This document shows, in pieces, positions 27,116 to 36,067 of a stretch of DNA of 64,000 nt. A program made the translations under genes and the position numbers. Below the pieces are notes generated by a model. The model did not search any database. It was not told where the DNA came from and saw only the letters and a program-made list of their open reading frames with translations. Each line of letters opens with the position of its first letter. The first letter of the stretch is position 1. Origin of the DNA: Alteraurantiacibacter aquimixticola (GTDB lineage: Bacteria; Pseudomonadota; Alphaproteobacteria; Sphingomonadales; Sphingomonadaceae); assembly GCF_004965515.1 (NCBI RefSeq), contig NZ_SSHH01000001.1, positions 1,181,280 through 1,245,279 of the forward strand, given 5' to 3'.

Positions 27116-28489
27116 ATGGCGACGCTCGCCGAGACTGAGGGCGATGCGCAGGCGCAGGTGGGCGCCGCGCAGCCCTATCCACCGGAAAGACAGGGCTGGT
27201 ATGCGGTGGGCATATTGGCGCTGACCACCACTTTCGCCACGCTCGACCAGAGCATTCTCGGCCTGCTGATCCAGCAGATCATCGATGACTTCAGCCTAAC
27301 CGACACGCAGGCAAGCCTGTTGCTCGGCCCCGCCTTCGCCTTCGTCTATGCGCTGGTCGGCATTCCGCTGTCGCCGCTGATCGACCGCTGGGTGCGCACG
27401 CGGCTGCTGGTCATCGGCGTAACCGTATGGAGCCTCGCCACGGCCGCCTGCGGACTGGCGATGAATTTCGTCCAGCTCCTCCTCATGCGCATGCTGGTGG
27501 GGGCGGGGGAGGCGGTCAACTCGCCCAGCGCCTATTCCATCCTCTCGGACTATTTCCCGCGCGAGAAGCTGCCCAAGGCGGTTTACGGCATGCAGGTGGG
27601 TGCGGTGGCGGGGAACGGGCTGGCGCTGCTGCTCGGGGGCGCGATGATCTACATCATCGGTTCCATTGGGACGCCGACATTGCCCTTTGTCGGTGAATTA
27701 CGCCCTTGGCAGACGGTGCTGCTCGCCGTTGGCCTGCCGGGCCTCCTGATCGCCTTGCTGCTGACGACGCTGAAGGAGCCGCCGCGTCGCACGTTCAAGG
27801 CGCAGGTGTCGCAAGTGCCGGTGCTGGGGGCCATCCGCTATATGGGCCTGCATCTGGCTGTTTTCGGACCGCTCTTCATTGGTCTCGCGCTTGGGGCGCT
27901 GGATGCCGGTGGCAGGGCCTGGGCCGCGCCCTTCTTCCAGCGCACCTATGGCTGGGAGGCATCGACCTACGGCATTGTCGCGGGCGTTGTTGCGATCATC
28001 GCCATGCTGGGGGGGCTGCTGACCGGCGTGAAATGGGTCGACTATCTGCAGGCTCGGGGACTGGTGGATGCCCCTTTCCGGGTGATTGTCTATACGCGCG
28101 CGCTCAACATCCCGTTCGCCATAGCGATGCCGCTGATGCCGACAGGCGAACTCGCCATGGCCTGTTTCGCGGCCTACTTTGTCCTCGTCGGGATGACGGG
28201 GCCGATGCTGAATGCGGTGCTGTTGATCGTCACACCCAACCAGATTCGCGGACAGGTGATGGCGCTTTACCTGTTTATTTTCATTGTGATCGGGCAGGGG
28301 CTGGCTCCGGTCATCACCGGGGCGACGACCGACTACCTCTTCACATCGCCCGAAGACCTGCGCTGGTCGATCCTGCTGCTCCACGCGATCTTCCTGCCCG
28401 CCGCGCTGCTGGTGACGCTGATCGGCTGGAAGCCTTATCGCGAGGAAGTGGAAAGATTGGCCGCAGAGGAAGCTGCGGATGGCCGTTGA
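27116..28489 (+). CDS. MFS transporter
   Basis: A 457-residue inner-membrane carrier with about twelve spans. The loop after span 2 (LSPLIDRWVRTRLLVIG) and the conserved region GAGEAVNSPSAYSILSDYFPREKLPKAV around span 5 identify a major facilitator of the spinster/hexuronate-like type common next to sphingomonad TonB receptors. The substrate is unknown but is probably what the receptor brings into the periplasm. The ATG at 27116 is chosen because GGGAGGG sits 6 bases upstream; ATGs at 27101 and 27110 have no such site. Confidence 0.87.
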   Translation: MATLAETEGDAQAQVGAAQPYPPERQGWYAVGILALTTTFATLDQSILGLLIQQIIDDFSLTDTQASLLLGPAFAFVYALVGIPLSPLIDRWVRTRLLVIGVTVWSLATAACGLAMNFVQLLLMRMLVGAGEAVNSPSAYSILSDYFPREKLPKAVYGMQVGAVAGNGLALLLGGAMIYIIGSIGTPTLPFVGELRPWQTVLLAVGLPGLLIALLLTTLKEPPRRTFKAQVSQVPVLGAIRYMGLHLAVFGPLFIGLALGALDAGGRAWAAPFFQRTYGWEASTYGIVAGVVAIIAMLGGLLTGVKWVDYLQARGLVDAPFRVIVYTRALNIPFAIAMPLMPTGELAMACFAAYFVLVGMTGPMLNAVLLIVTPNQIRGQVMALYLFIFIVIGQGLAPVITGATTDYLFTSPEDLRWSILLLHAIFLPAALLVTLIGWKPYREEVERLAAEEAADGR

Positions 28490-28522
28490 CCGAAGCAACT
28501 TGCCATTTGCAGCCCGGCAAGC

Positions 28523-28541
28523 TTTTTGACACGTTCAAAGA
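28523..28541 (+). promoter_or_regulatory. Palindromic operator before the MarR gene
   Basis: TTTTTGACACGTTCAAAGA has the same arms and 5-base spacing as the perfect palindrome at 24390, with one mismatch. It lies 27 bases before the MarR ATG, fitting autoregulation. Confidence 0.6.
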
Positions 28542-28568
28542 GACGGTTTGAAGGGATTCGCAAGACAG

Positions 28569-29084
28569 ATGAGCCAGGTGCCGCCGAAATCCGAAGGCAA
28601 TGCTGCCGGCAATTCCTTGCCCGAGCAGCAACAGCTCAACAGCCTGGTGAGCATGCGGATGGTGGTGCTCTTCAACCTCATGCGCCGCAGCACGATCCTG
28701 ACCCAGCGCCGCCTGTTCGACCTGTCCGAGATCGAATGGCGGATCATGACCAATCTGAGCGAGGGCATGCCACTTTCGCTCAACGGCCTTGCCGAACGGC
28801 TGGTGCAGGATCGCGGACAGCTCAGCCGCACTGTCAAGCGCATGGTCGAGCGCGGGCTGCTGACGCGGACGCGCAAGCCTGGTGGACCGGAGATCGAGAT
28901 CGGGCTCGCCAAGGGCGGGCTCGAACTGCGCGCCAAGATGGTCGAGCGCGCCGTGATGCGTGACGAATTCCTGACTGCAGGCATCGATCCGCAAGACATG
29001 GCGGTTCTGAGCAAGGTAGTGGAACATATGATCGGCCGCGCCGAAATGCTGATGGAAGAGGCACTTGAAGGCGGGACGTCCTGA
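28569..29084 (+). CDS. MarR family transcriptional regulator
   Basis: A 171-residue winged-helix regulator. After a 30-residue variable leader, the dimer helix (LNSLVSMRMVVLFNLMRR) and the DNA-binding core ILTQRRLFDLSEIEWRIM, LSLNGLAERLVQDRGQLSRTVKRMVERGLL and the wing TRTRKPGGPE are visible. Such proteins usually repress their own and neighbouring genes until a small, often aromatic, ligand binds. Palindromes before this gene, the TonB receptor and the 24430 gene make it the likely local regulator. A TTG at 28548 could add seven residues. Confidence 0.9.
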   Translation: MSQVPPKSEGNAAGNSLPEQQQLNSLVSMRMVVLFNLMRRSTILTQRRLFDLSEIEWRIMTNLSEGMPLSLNGLAERLVQDRGQLSRTVKRMVERGLLTRTRKPGGPEIEIGLAKGGLELRAKMVERAVMRDEFLTAGIDPQDMAVLSKVVEHMIGRAEMLMEEALEGGTS

Positions 29085-29187
29085 ACTCAGGGCCGCCTGG
29101 CTCGCGCTGCCCTTGCATTGCAGCGCAGCATAACGGAAACAACTGCACCAGTGGTCGCCCCAAAACAGAAACAGAAAGGGTATCAGG

Positions 29188-30495
29188 ATGGGTATCGGAG
29201 TGGAGCGCTACAGCAAGGGAGCCATCCTGCTTCACTGGCTGATCGCATTGGCGCTGGCGGCGGAAATCGCCATCGGGTTCGGCATGCCGCACGATGCCAG
29301 CGGTTTCGCGCTGTTCCAGCTGCACAAGAGCATCGGCATCACCATCCTTTTGCTCAGCCTGCTGCGGCTGGGCTGGCGCTTTACACACAAGCCGCCACCC
29401 AAGCTGGAAGGCGGGTTCAACGGATTCCTCGCTTCGAGCGTCCACGTCCTGTTCTATGTCTTCATGATCGCCGCGCCGCTGACGGGCTGGGCGATCGTGT
29501 CCACCGCGCCGATCGATGTACCCACATTGCTGTTCGGCGTGGTACCATGGCCGCACCTGCCGCTTCCCGCCTCGCTCAACGAACCGGTGGAAGAAGTGCA
29601 CGAGATTCTCGCTTTCCTGGGCATCGCCCTGTTCGTGCTGCATGTGGCGGGTGCGCTGCGGCACCACTTCCTGATGCGCGACCACCTGTTGCTGCGCATG
29701 GCTCCGGGCAATTCGGCCGGCATGGTGCTGGGCCTGCTTGCTGGGGTTGTTCTGCTTGGCGGCGCGACCTTCGCCCTGGTTCGCAGCCCGGATTCGCATG
29801 ATGACCACGATCATGAGGTTGAAGCTGCCCTAGGGGACGCCGAAGCGATCCCGGCCGAGCTCGACGACGCCGAAGGTGAGGACGGCACCGAGGAAGGTGA
29901 AAAGGCGGCGGAAGAAGCCGCAGCAGCGGAGGAAACCGAAGCTGTCGAAGAAGCGGAAGAAGAGGGAGCCGAGGAACCCGAGGAACCTGTCGTTGCCGCC
30001 GCGGCGCCACCGCCCAGCTGGTCGATCCAGCCGGGAGGTTCGTTGCGCTTTACCGTGGACAATGGTGGCACGCCGCTCAACGGCAGCTTCAGCCGCTGGG
30101 GCGGGAGCATCGTGATGGACCCGGCGGCGCCTGCCAGCGCCAATCTCGCCATCAATGTCGAGCTGGGCAGCGCCACGCTAGGCGATGCCACGCAGGACCA
30201 GATGCTGACCGGGGCGGAGTTCTTCGCCGTTTCGTCTTTCTCCACTGCGACTTTCCGCTCGACCGATGTCACCAGCACGGGAAATAACAGCTATCGTGCG
30301 CGCGGGACGCTGACGATCAAGGGTACCAGCCGCCCGCAGGTGATCAATTTCACCCTCTCGGGGTCGGGCAATCGCCGTTCGGTCAGCGGTAGCGGCACGA
30401 TCGACCGCAACGCATTCGGCGTCGGTACGGGCTCCAGCGCAGAGAATCTCGGCGGCAATGTGCAGCTGCGATTCGCTTTCGACGCCTCGCGCTAA
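29188..30495 (+). CDS. Cytochrome b561-YceI fusion protein
   Basis: A 435-residue two-part protein. Residues 1-198 are a four-span cytochrome b561 with candidate heme His residues (H16, H46, H86, H152 region) in SKGAILLHWLIA and LFVLHVAGALRHH. Residues 201-268 form a highly acidic linker beginning with SHDDHDHE. Residues 278-435 are a YceI domain (NGGTPLNGSFSRWGGSIVMDP ... FRSTDVTSTGNN ... GTLTIKGTSRPQ), a lipocalin-like fold that binds isoprenoid-type lipids. It may pass electrons between quinol and a periplasmic lipid-like compound. It lies 103 bases after the MarR gene on the same strand. Confidence 0.88.
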   Translation: MGIGVERYSKGAILLHWLIALALAAEIAIGFGMPHDASGFALFQLHKSIGITILLLSLLRLGWRFTHKPPPKLEGGFNGFLASSVHVLFYVFMIAAPLTGWAIVSTAPIDVPTLLFGVVPWPHLPLPASLNEPVEEVHEILAFLGIALFVLHVAGALRHHFLMRDHLLLRMAPGNSAGMVLGLLAGVVLLGGATFALVRSPDSHDDHDHEVEAALGDAEAIPAELDDAEGEDGTEEGEKAAEEAAAAEETEAVEEAEEEGAEEPEEPVVAAAAPPPSWSIQPGGSLRFTVDNGGTPLNGSFSRWGGSIVMDPAAPASANLAINVELGSATLGDATQDQMLTGAEFFAVSSFSTATFRSTDVTSTGNNSYRARGTLTIKGTSRPQVINFTLSGSGNRRSVSGSGTIDRNAFGVGTGSSAENLGGNVQLRFAFDASR

Positions 30496-30531
30496 ACAGC
30501 GCTGTGGATTGAATTTTCAGGAAGGCTCCAC

Positions 30532-30608
30532 TGGTCGGGACGACTGGATTCGAACCAGCGACCCCTACACCCCCAGTATAGTGCGCTACCAGACTGCGCC
30601 ACGTCCCG
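30532..30608 (-). tRNA. tRNA-Pro (anticodon GGG)
   Basis: Minus-strand cloverleaf with acceptor CGGGACG/CGTCCCG, anticodon loop CTGGGGG giving GGG, T-loop TTCGAAT, and encoded CCA at 30532-30534. Confidence 0.95.
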
Positions 30609-30786
30609 ATACCAGTGGAGAGCCGCGCCTATAGGCACGTCTCCCACACAAGGCAAGCGGGTCGATTGCCCTAGTGTTGCATTGCTGCTACGCGCTGCGC
30701 CGACATGCTGGGGGAGGGCTTGAAGCCAGGCGTCTCGCGGCCATTTACAACGCTTCGTGTGAACACGTTCCGGATGGGCAATAACT

Positions 30787-31107
30787 ATGCTTGATTATCT
30801 CGCCGCAGGTGGAGCCTCCGCTGGAGGCGGCATCATTGGTTTCATTCCGATCATCGGCATGGTGCTGATCTTCTGGTTCCTGATCATCCGTCCGCAGATG
30901 AAGCAGCAGAAGGCCCATCGCGAAAAGGTCGGTGGCGTGAAGCGCAATGACCAGATCGTCACTTCTGGGGGCATCATGGGTAAGGTGACCAAGGTGGACG
31001 ATGACTATGTCGAGGCCGAGATCGCGCAGGGCGTGAAGGTCAAGATCGTCAAGAACATGATCGGTGACGTGCTGCAGCCCGGCACCGGCAAGCCCGCCAA
31101 CGACTGA
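30787..31107 (+). CDS. yajC: Preprotein translocase subunit YajC
   Basis: A 106-residue single-span protein of the Sec holotranslocon. The span IIGFIPIIGMVLIFWFLII is followed by the family signature RPQMKQQKAHREKV and the cytosolic beta domain (DQIVTSGGIMGKVTKVDDDY). It leads the conserved yajC-secD-secF operon, 17 bases before secD. Confidence 0.95.
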   Translation: MLDYLAAGGASAGGGIIGFIPIIGMVLIFWFLIIRPQMKQQKAHREKVGGVKRNDQIVTSGGIMGKVTKVDDDYVEAEIAQGVKVKIVKNMIGDVLQPGTGKPAND

Positions 31108-31124
31108 CCGGTCAGGCGCGCCCC

Positions 31125-32717
31125 ATGCTCGATTTTCCGACCTGGAAGAAGAACTCGCTCTGGGCGATCGCACTGATCGCCATGCTGGCGGCGCTGCCAT
31201 CGCTGCTGTCGACCACTAGCGTTCGCTGGCCCGACGCGCTGCCCAGTCCCACGGTCAACCTGGGCCTGGACCTTGCCGGAGGCAGTCACATCCTGTTGGA
31301 GGCGGACCAGAGCCAGGTCGCCCAGCAGCGGCTGGAGAACATGGAAGAATCGGTGCGCCAGGCGCTCGACGAAGCCGATATCGGCTTCGGCGACGTCTCG
31401 ACCGCCAATGGCCGCCTGTCGGTCATGCTCGACGATCCGGGCCAGGTGGATGCCGCGCGCGAGGTGATCCTGCCTTACATGAACGGCCCCGGCCTTGTCA
31501 GCGAATGGACGCTGCAGGTGCTGGACGAGAACCGGCTGGAGCTGACGCCCACGGAATCGGGGCTCGACAATGCCGTGACCACGGCGATGGACAGCGCGAC
31601 CGACGTCGTGCGCCGCCGTATCGACTCGCTGGGCACGCGCGAACCCACGATCATCCGCCAGGGCGATGATCGCATCGTGGTGCAGGTACCCGGCCTGCAG
31701 GATCCCGAAGAGCTGAAGGAACTGCTGGGCCAGACCGCGCGTCTGGAATTCAAGCTTCTCGATACGCAGGCAGCCCCCAGCGAGATCGAACAGGGCATTG
31801 CCCGCCCCGGCAGCGAGCTGGTGCCGGGCGCCGTGGGCGGCGACTATGAAGGTGTGGTGCTCGCGGTGAAGCGGCTCGGCGGCGTGCGCGGCGATTCGCT
31901 GACCAGCGCGACACAGACCTTCGATGCGCAGACCAATGAACCTGCCGTCTCGATCACTTTCAATGCCGACGGCACGCGCCGCTTCGCGCGCCTCACCACT
32001 GACCACGTCGGCCAGCAATTCGCCATCATTCTCGATGGCGAGGTCATCTCCGCACCGGTGATGCGCGAGCCGATCCTGTCGGGTACCTCGCAGATTTCCG
32101 GCGGCTTCACCGTGCGCGATGCGACGCAGCTGGCGATCTCGCTCGGCTCCGGTGCGCTGCCGGTGGACCTGGCGGTGATCGAGGAGCGGACCGTGGGCCC
32201 GGACCTCGGCGCCGAATCGATTCGCGCGGGCATGATCGCGATGGGCATCGGCTCGCTACTGGTGGTCCTGCTGATGATCGCGACCTATGGCCGTTTCGGC
32301 ATCTATGCCACCGCGGCGCTGGTGCTCAACGTCCTTATGATCCTGGGCATCATGGCGGTGCTCAATACCACTCTGACACTGCCCGGCATTGCCGGTTTCG
32401 TGCTGACCATCGGCGCGGCGGTGGATGCCAACGTGCTGATCAACGAGCGTATTCGCGAGGAGCGCAAGAAAGGCCGCCGCGTCATCGCCGCGGTCGAGAA
32501 CGGCTATCGTGAGGCGAGCCGCGCCATCTATGACGCGAACGTCACCAATTTCATCGCCGGCGTGCTGCTGTTCCTGTTCGGCTCCGGTCCGGTGCGCGGC
32601 TTCGCCGTCGTCCTGATCATCGGCCTGTTCACCAGCGTGTTCACCGCCGTCACCATGACCCGCATGTGGGTTGCCGGATGGTTGCGCAAGTCGCGGCCCA
32701 CGGACATCACCATCTGA
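31125..32717 (+). CDS. secD: Protein translocase subunit SecD
   Basis: A 530-residue inner-membrane protein that, with SecF, uses the proton gradient to drive late steps of export. The first span is followed by NLGLDLAGGSHILLE (D1 motif), a large periplasmic domain with VQVPGLQDPEELKELLGQTA, and five C-terminal spans including the GFVLTIGAAVDANVLINERIREE region. Length and order are typical. It sits between yajC and secF with short gaps. Confidence 0.96.
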   Translation: MLDFPTWKKNSLWAIALIAMLAALPSLLSTTSVRWPDALPSPTVNLGLDLAGGSHILLEADQSQVAQQRLENMEESVRQALDEADIGFGDVSTANGRLSVMLDDPGQVDAAREVILPYMNGPGLVSEWTLQVLDENRLELTPTESGLDNAVTTAMDSATDVVRRRIDSLGTREPTIIRQGDDRIVVQVPGLQDPEELKELLGQTARLEFKLLDTQAAPSEIEQGIARPGSELVPGAVGGDYEGVVLAVKRLGGVRGDSLTSATQTFDAQTNEPAVSITFNADGTRRFARLTTDHVGQQFAIILDGEVISAPVMREPILSGTSQISGGFTVRDATQLAISLGSGALPVDLAVIEERTVGPDLGAESIRAGMIAMGIGSLLVVLLMIATYGRFGIYATAALVLNVLMILGIMAVLNTTLTLPGIAGFVLTIGAAVDANVLINERIREERKKGRRVIAAVENGYREASRAIYDANVTNFIAGVLLFLFGSGPVRGFAVVLIIGLFTSVFTAVTMTRMWVAGWLRKSRPTDITI

Positions 32718-32733
32718 GCGGGGAGGAAAGACC

Positions 32734-33711
32734 ATGCGACTGCTGAAACTCGTCCCCGACGATACCAACATCAAGTTCCTGAAGTGGCGCCTGCCCTTCT
32801 ACGTGGTCAGCGTGCTGCTGATCGCGGCGAGCTGGTTCCTCGTCTATGACAGGGGCCTCAATTACGGCGTCGACTTTGCCGGCGGTCAGGAAGTGCGCGT
32901 CACTTTCGCCGACCTTGAGGAAGCGCCGATCGGGCAGCTGCGCGAGGAAATCGGCAGCATGGGCCTCGGCGATCCGGTGATCCAGCGGTTCGGCGATCCC
33001 AACTCGGTTTCGATCCGCGTGCGCCTGCCCGAAGGGGTGGAGGAAACTCCCGGCGCGGCGAGCGAGATCGGTGAGCGGGTGATCAGCACGATCCAGGGCG
33101 AATTCGAGAATGTGCGCCGCGACGCGAACGAGACGGTCTCGGGCAAGGTCGCCGGCGAATTCCGCGAAACCGCGTTGATGAGCCTGCTCTTCGCGATGAT
33201 CGCCATCGCCATCTACATCTGGATTCGATTCGAATGGCAGTTCGGTGTCGGCGCGCTCTTCGCGCTGTTCCATGACGTGTCGCTGACCTTGGGCATGTTC
33301 GCGCTGTTCCAGCTCGAATTCAGCCTGCAGATCATCGCCGCGATCCTCGCCATTATCGGCTACTCGCTGAACGACACGATCGTCGTCTACGACCGTATCC
33401 GCGAGAACCTGAAGAAGTACCGCAAGATGGATATTCCGGAGCTGCTGGACCTCTCGGTAAACGAGACGCTGGCACGTACGGTGATGACATCGCTGACGCT
33501 GCTGGTGGCACTGATCCCGCTGCTTCTGTTCGGCCCGGCCAGCCTGTTCGGCCTGACCGCCGCGATCACGCTGGGCATCTTCGTGGGTACCTACAGCTCG
33601 GTCTATATGGCGGCGCCGATCCTGATCTGGCTTGGGGTATCCTCCACCAGCTTCGTGCCGCAGGAATCGATCACCGATATCCAGGAGAAGAAGGCGCGCG
33701 GGGAGGCTTGA
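32734..33711 (+). CDS. secF: Protein translocase subunit SecF
   Basis: A 325-residue partner of SecD. Residues include NYGVDFAGGQEVRV after span 1 and the family block IAAILAIIGYSLNDTIVVYD, then RIRENLKKYRKMD with NETLARTVMTSLT. Six spans are predicted. GGGGAGG precedes the ATG. It ends 4 bases before the end of the convergent glycosyltransferase gene, with no visible terminator. Confidence 0.96.
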   Translation: MRLLKLVPDDTNIKFLKWRLPFYVVSVLLIAASWFLVYDRGLNYGVDFAGGQEVRVTFADLEEAPIGQLREEIGSMGLGDPVIQRFGDPNSVSIRVRLPEGVEETPGAASEIGERVISTIQGEFENVRRDANETVSGKVAGEFRETALMSLLFAMIAIAIYIWIRFEWQFGVGALFALFHDVSLTLGMFALFQLEFSLQIIAAILAIIGYSLNDTIVVYDRIRENLKKYRKMDIPELLDLSVNETLARTVMTSLTLLVALIPLLLFGPASLFGLTAAITLGIFVGTYSSVYMAAPILIWLGVSSTSFVPQESITDIQEKKARGEA

Positions 33712-33715
33712 TCGC

Positions 33716-34888
33716 TCAGGCGAGCAGCCGTTCGTAATACTCCCCCAGCGCCGCTGCGTTGTTGTCCCAACTGAAGCGCGCGGCGCATTGGGCGACATCT
33801 GCGGGTGCGTAGTTCGCCGCCAGCACTTCACCGATGCCCTGCAGGATGGCGGGGGTCTCACGCGCGACGATACGTCCGGCTGTGTCAGAGGTCACGAGCT
33901 CGCGCGCCCCGCCGACATCGGTGATCACCAGTGGCGTACCGCAGGCGAGCGCCTCCACCCAGGCATTGGCGAGCCCCTCGCTGGCCGAGGGGAGCACCAT
34001 GGCCTCCGCCGCGCTCAGCACTTTCGGGAGCCCGTCATGGTTGAGCGAGCCGAGGAAATGCACCCGGCCAGCAAGGCCTTTCATGGCTGCCAGCGCGCGC
34101 AGGTCCGACTCGTCCGGCCCTTCGCCGACCAATACCAGCTGCGCATCAGGAAGCTCCGCCAGCGCCTCAATCACGAAGTGCTGCCCCTTGCGCGGGATCA
34201 GCGCACCTACGCTGGCGAGCAGCGGGCCTTCTATCGGCACGCCGTGATCGCGGGCAAGGGCAGCGCGGCTGCGCGCCCGGTCCTGCGGGCGGAAGCGCTG
34301 CTGGTCGAGGCCGGTGTAATGCACCGTGATCTTCTCTTCGGGCAGGCCGATCGCGACCATGTCGCGCTTCAGCGCCTCGCTCACCGCCAGCAGGCCTTTC
34401 GCCTGAGCGGCGGCGGCGCGCATCTTGCGATTGGCATAGGCCTTGTGGCCCCAAAGCGAGATATCGGCCCCGCGCGCCTTGATCGAAAGCGGCAGACCCA
34501 GCTCCTCGGCAATGCGGGCGGCTGCGGGACCGTCGGGATAGAAGAATTGCGCGTCCACCAGGTCGAAGGGATGGATCGCGTGGAGACGCCGCGCCAGGGG
34601 CAGGGCGGCGCGCACGATCATCGCCGGGTTGAACGGCCCGCCCACCGCCGGGATCAGCGTGAAGCGCGGGCGGTGGACATTCACGCCGTTCTCGCGCCCG
34701 CTGATGGCGGCGTCGAGCAGCCGGGCATAGCGGCCCATGGCAACGGGCGGCATGCCCAATGGATTGATGACATGCACGTCCCAGTCGTCGCGCTTCGCCA
34801 GCGCCTCCATCTGCCGTGCGACGAAGGTCCCGAAACGCGGCTGGTGCGCGTTCGGGAAGAGCGTGGCAATGGACAGGACCCGTTTCAT
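33716..34888 (-). CDS. Glycosyltransferase family 4 protein
   Basis: A 390-residue GT-B-fold transferase. The N-terminal half opens MKRVLSIATLFPNAHQPRFGTFV (acceptor side); the C-terminal half shows LASVGALIPRKGQ, LVGEGPDESDLRALA and the nucleotide-sugar motif VLPSASEGLANAWVEALACGTPLV with the E-x7-E pair. It probably adds a sugar to a surface polysaccharide, but donor and acceptor are unknown. It is 17 bases downstream of the XRE regulator on the same strand. Confidence 0.88.
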   Translation of the reverse strand: MKRVLSIATLFPNAHQPRFGTFVARQMEALAKRDDWDVHVINPLGMPPVAMGRYARLLDAAISGRENGVNVHRPRFTLIPAVGGPFNPAMIVRAALPLARRLHAIHPFDLVDAQFFYPDGPAAARIAEELGLPLSIKARGADISLWGHKAYANRKMRAAAAQAKGLLAVSEALKRDMVAIGLPEEKITVHYTGLDQQRFRPQDRARSRAALARDHGVPIEGPLLASVGALIPRKGQHFVIEALAELPDAQLVLVGEGPDESDLRALAAMKGLAGRVHFLGSLNHDGLPKVLSAAEAMVLPSASEGLANAWVEALACGTPLVITDVGGARELVTSDTAGRIVARETPAILQGIGEVLAANYAPADVAQCAARFSWDNNAAALGEYYERLLA

Positions 34889-34905
34889 TGCATGCCGCCC
34901 CGCTC

Positions 34906-35478
34906 TCAGAGCTTGCGCACCAGCATTTCCGCCACCGCCAGCCAGGCGGGCTTGTCGATCACGATTTGCCGTTGCCCGATGCCCGGCGGCAGCAGCCCAA
35001 CCAGCGTGCCTTGCCGGTCGATCAGCCTTCCGAAGGCGAAGCGCCCGCCGCTGCGCGGGGCGAGCACGTCGCGATTGATGATGCTGCCCGCATCTTCCGG
35101 CTTCACCTGGCGCATCCACAGCTGGTCACCGGCGCGATATTCGCCTTGCGGTGTTTCGATCGCAAGACAGACCAAGGCCTCGCCATCGCTCAGCTGCGTG
35201 GGCAGGATCGCATCGCGCGGCTTGGTGAGCGCTTCGGCACCCTGATCGGTCAGGCGGGCGATGATCTGCGGCACGGCCTCCTCCTCGCCTTTCACCAGCA
35301 ATTCCGGGTCGACGCCCAGAGCCTCGCCAATACGGTTCATCCAGACAAGCGAGAGATTGCGCATGCCTGTTTCGAGCCGCCCGATCGTCTGCGCCGTGGT
35401 GGGCGGATCGCAGGCGGCGGCGACCTCGGCCAGCGTCATGCCCTTTTGCTTGCGGATGTCGCGAATGCGGTTGATCAC
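34906..35478 (-). CDS. XRE-family regulator with S24-like C-terminal domain
   Basis: A 190-residue regulator. Residues 1-60 are a Cro/CI helix-turn-helix (IRDIRKQKGMTLAEVAAACD, TIGRLETGMRNLS). Residues 95-190 look like the beta-rich LexA/S24 fold (YRAGDQLWMRQVK), but an obvious Ser-Lys catalytic pair is not seen, so self-cleavage is doubtful. A palindrome lies 19 bases before its start. The glycosyltransferase follows and may be co-transcribed. Confidence 0.8.
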   Translation of the reverse strand: MINRIRDIRKQKGMTLAEVAAACDPPTTAQTIGRLETGMRNLSLVWMNRIGEALGVDPELLVKGEEEAVPQIIARLTDQGAEALTKPRDAILPTQLSDGEALVCLAIETPQGEYRAGDQLWMRQVKPEDAGSIINRDVLAPRSGGRFAFGRLIDRQGTLVGLLPPGIGQRQIVIDKPAWLAVAEMLVRKL

Positions 35479-35496
35479 GGCGCAGCTCCTGAAAAT

Positions 35497-35509
35497 AACC
35501 AGATTGGTT
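35497..35509. promoter_or_regulatory. Candidate XRE operator
   Basis: AACCAGATTGGTT is a perfect palindrome with 5-base arms and a GAT centre in the gap between the XRE gene and the divergent DUF6456 gene, where either promoter could be controlled. Confidence 0.45.
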
Positions 35510-35571
35510 TCTCTTTCCTACAAGTGGTTCCATTTGGCAAGGGGCCGCTTCACCACAAGGGAGAATCACCT

Positions 35572-36042
35572 ATGAAGCAGGAACTGGCCGAACGCGAACT
35601 CACCAGTGAGGGGCCGCGCCGCCGCGCAGGAGTGGGGCGCCGCAGCTCCAGCGTCACCGTCAATGTCGCCGAAAGCCCGCTGGGCTGGCTGCATGCGCAT
35701 GGCCATCTCGAAGATCGCCTGTTCGATGCGGGTGAACGCCTGCGTGCCGATTATGAGCGCGCGCAGATGGGGCCGAGCGTCACCATGCGCTGGGACCCGG
35801 TGCGGGTGAAGGGTGGCGAAGCGGGGCTGACGCAGACCGAGCGGCAGGTTGCCGCCCGTGAACGCTTCCACGCCGCGCTGGCGCAGGCGGGCAGGGGGCT
35901 GGAGGATATCTTGTGGCGCGTCGTCTGCGCGGGCGAGACGCTGCCGGTCGCCGAAAAGGCGCTGCAATGGCCCGCGCGCAGCGGCAAGCTGGTGCTCAAG
36001 TTGGCGCTGGACCGGGTGGCGGACTTCTACCGCATCCGATAG
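35572..36042 (+). CDS. DUF6456 domain protein
   Basis: A 156-residue basic protein. The conserved block starts VTVNVAESPLGWLHAHGHL (about 27-45) and continues through RLRADYERAQMGPSVTMRWD, typical of DUF6456, often found alone or after an HTH domain in Sphingomonadales. Here only about 25 residues precede it, so no HTH is present. A DNA-related role is possible. AAGGGA lies 9 bases upstream of the ATG. Confidence 0.75.
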   Translation: MKQELAERELTSEGPRRRAGVGRRSSSVTVNVAESPLGWLHAHGHLEDRLFDAGERLRADYERAQMGPSVTMRWDPVRVKGGEAGLTQTERQVAARERFHAALAQAGRGLEDILWRVVCAGETLPVAEKALQWPARSGKLVLKLALDRVADFYRIR

Positions 36043-36067
36043 ATTGCGCCCCTTCGGGGAGGGCGCG

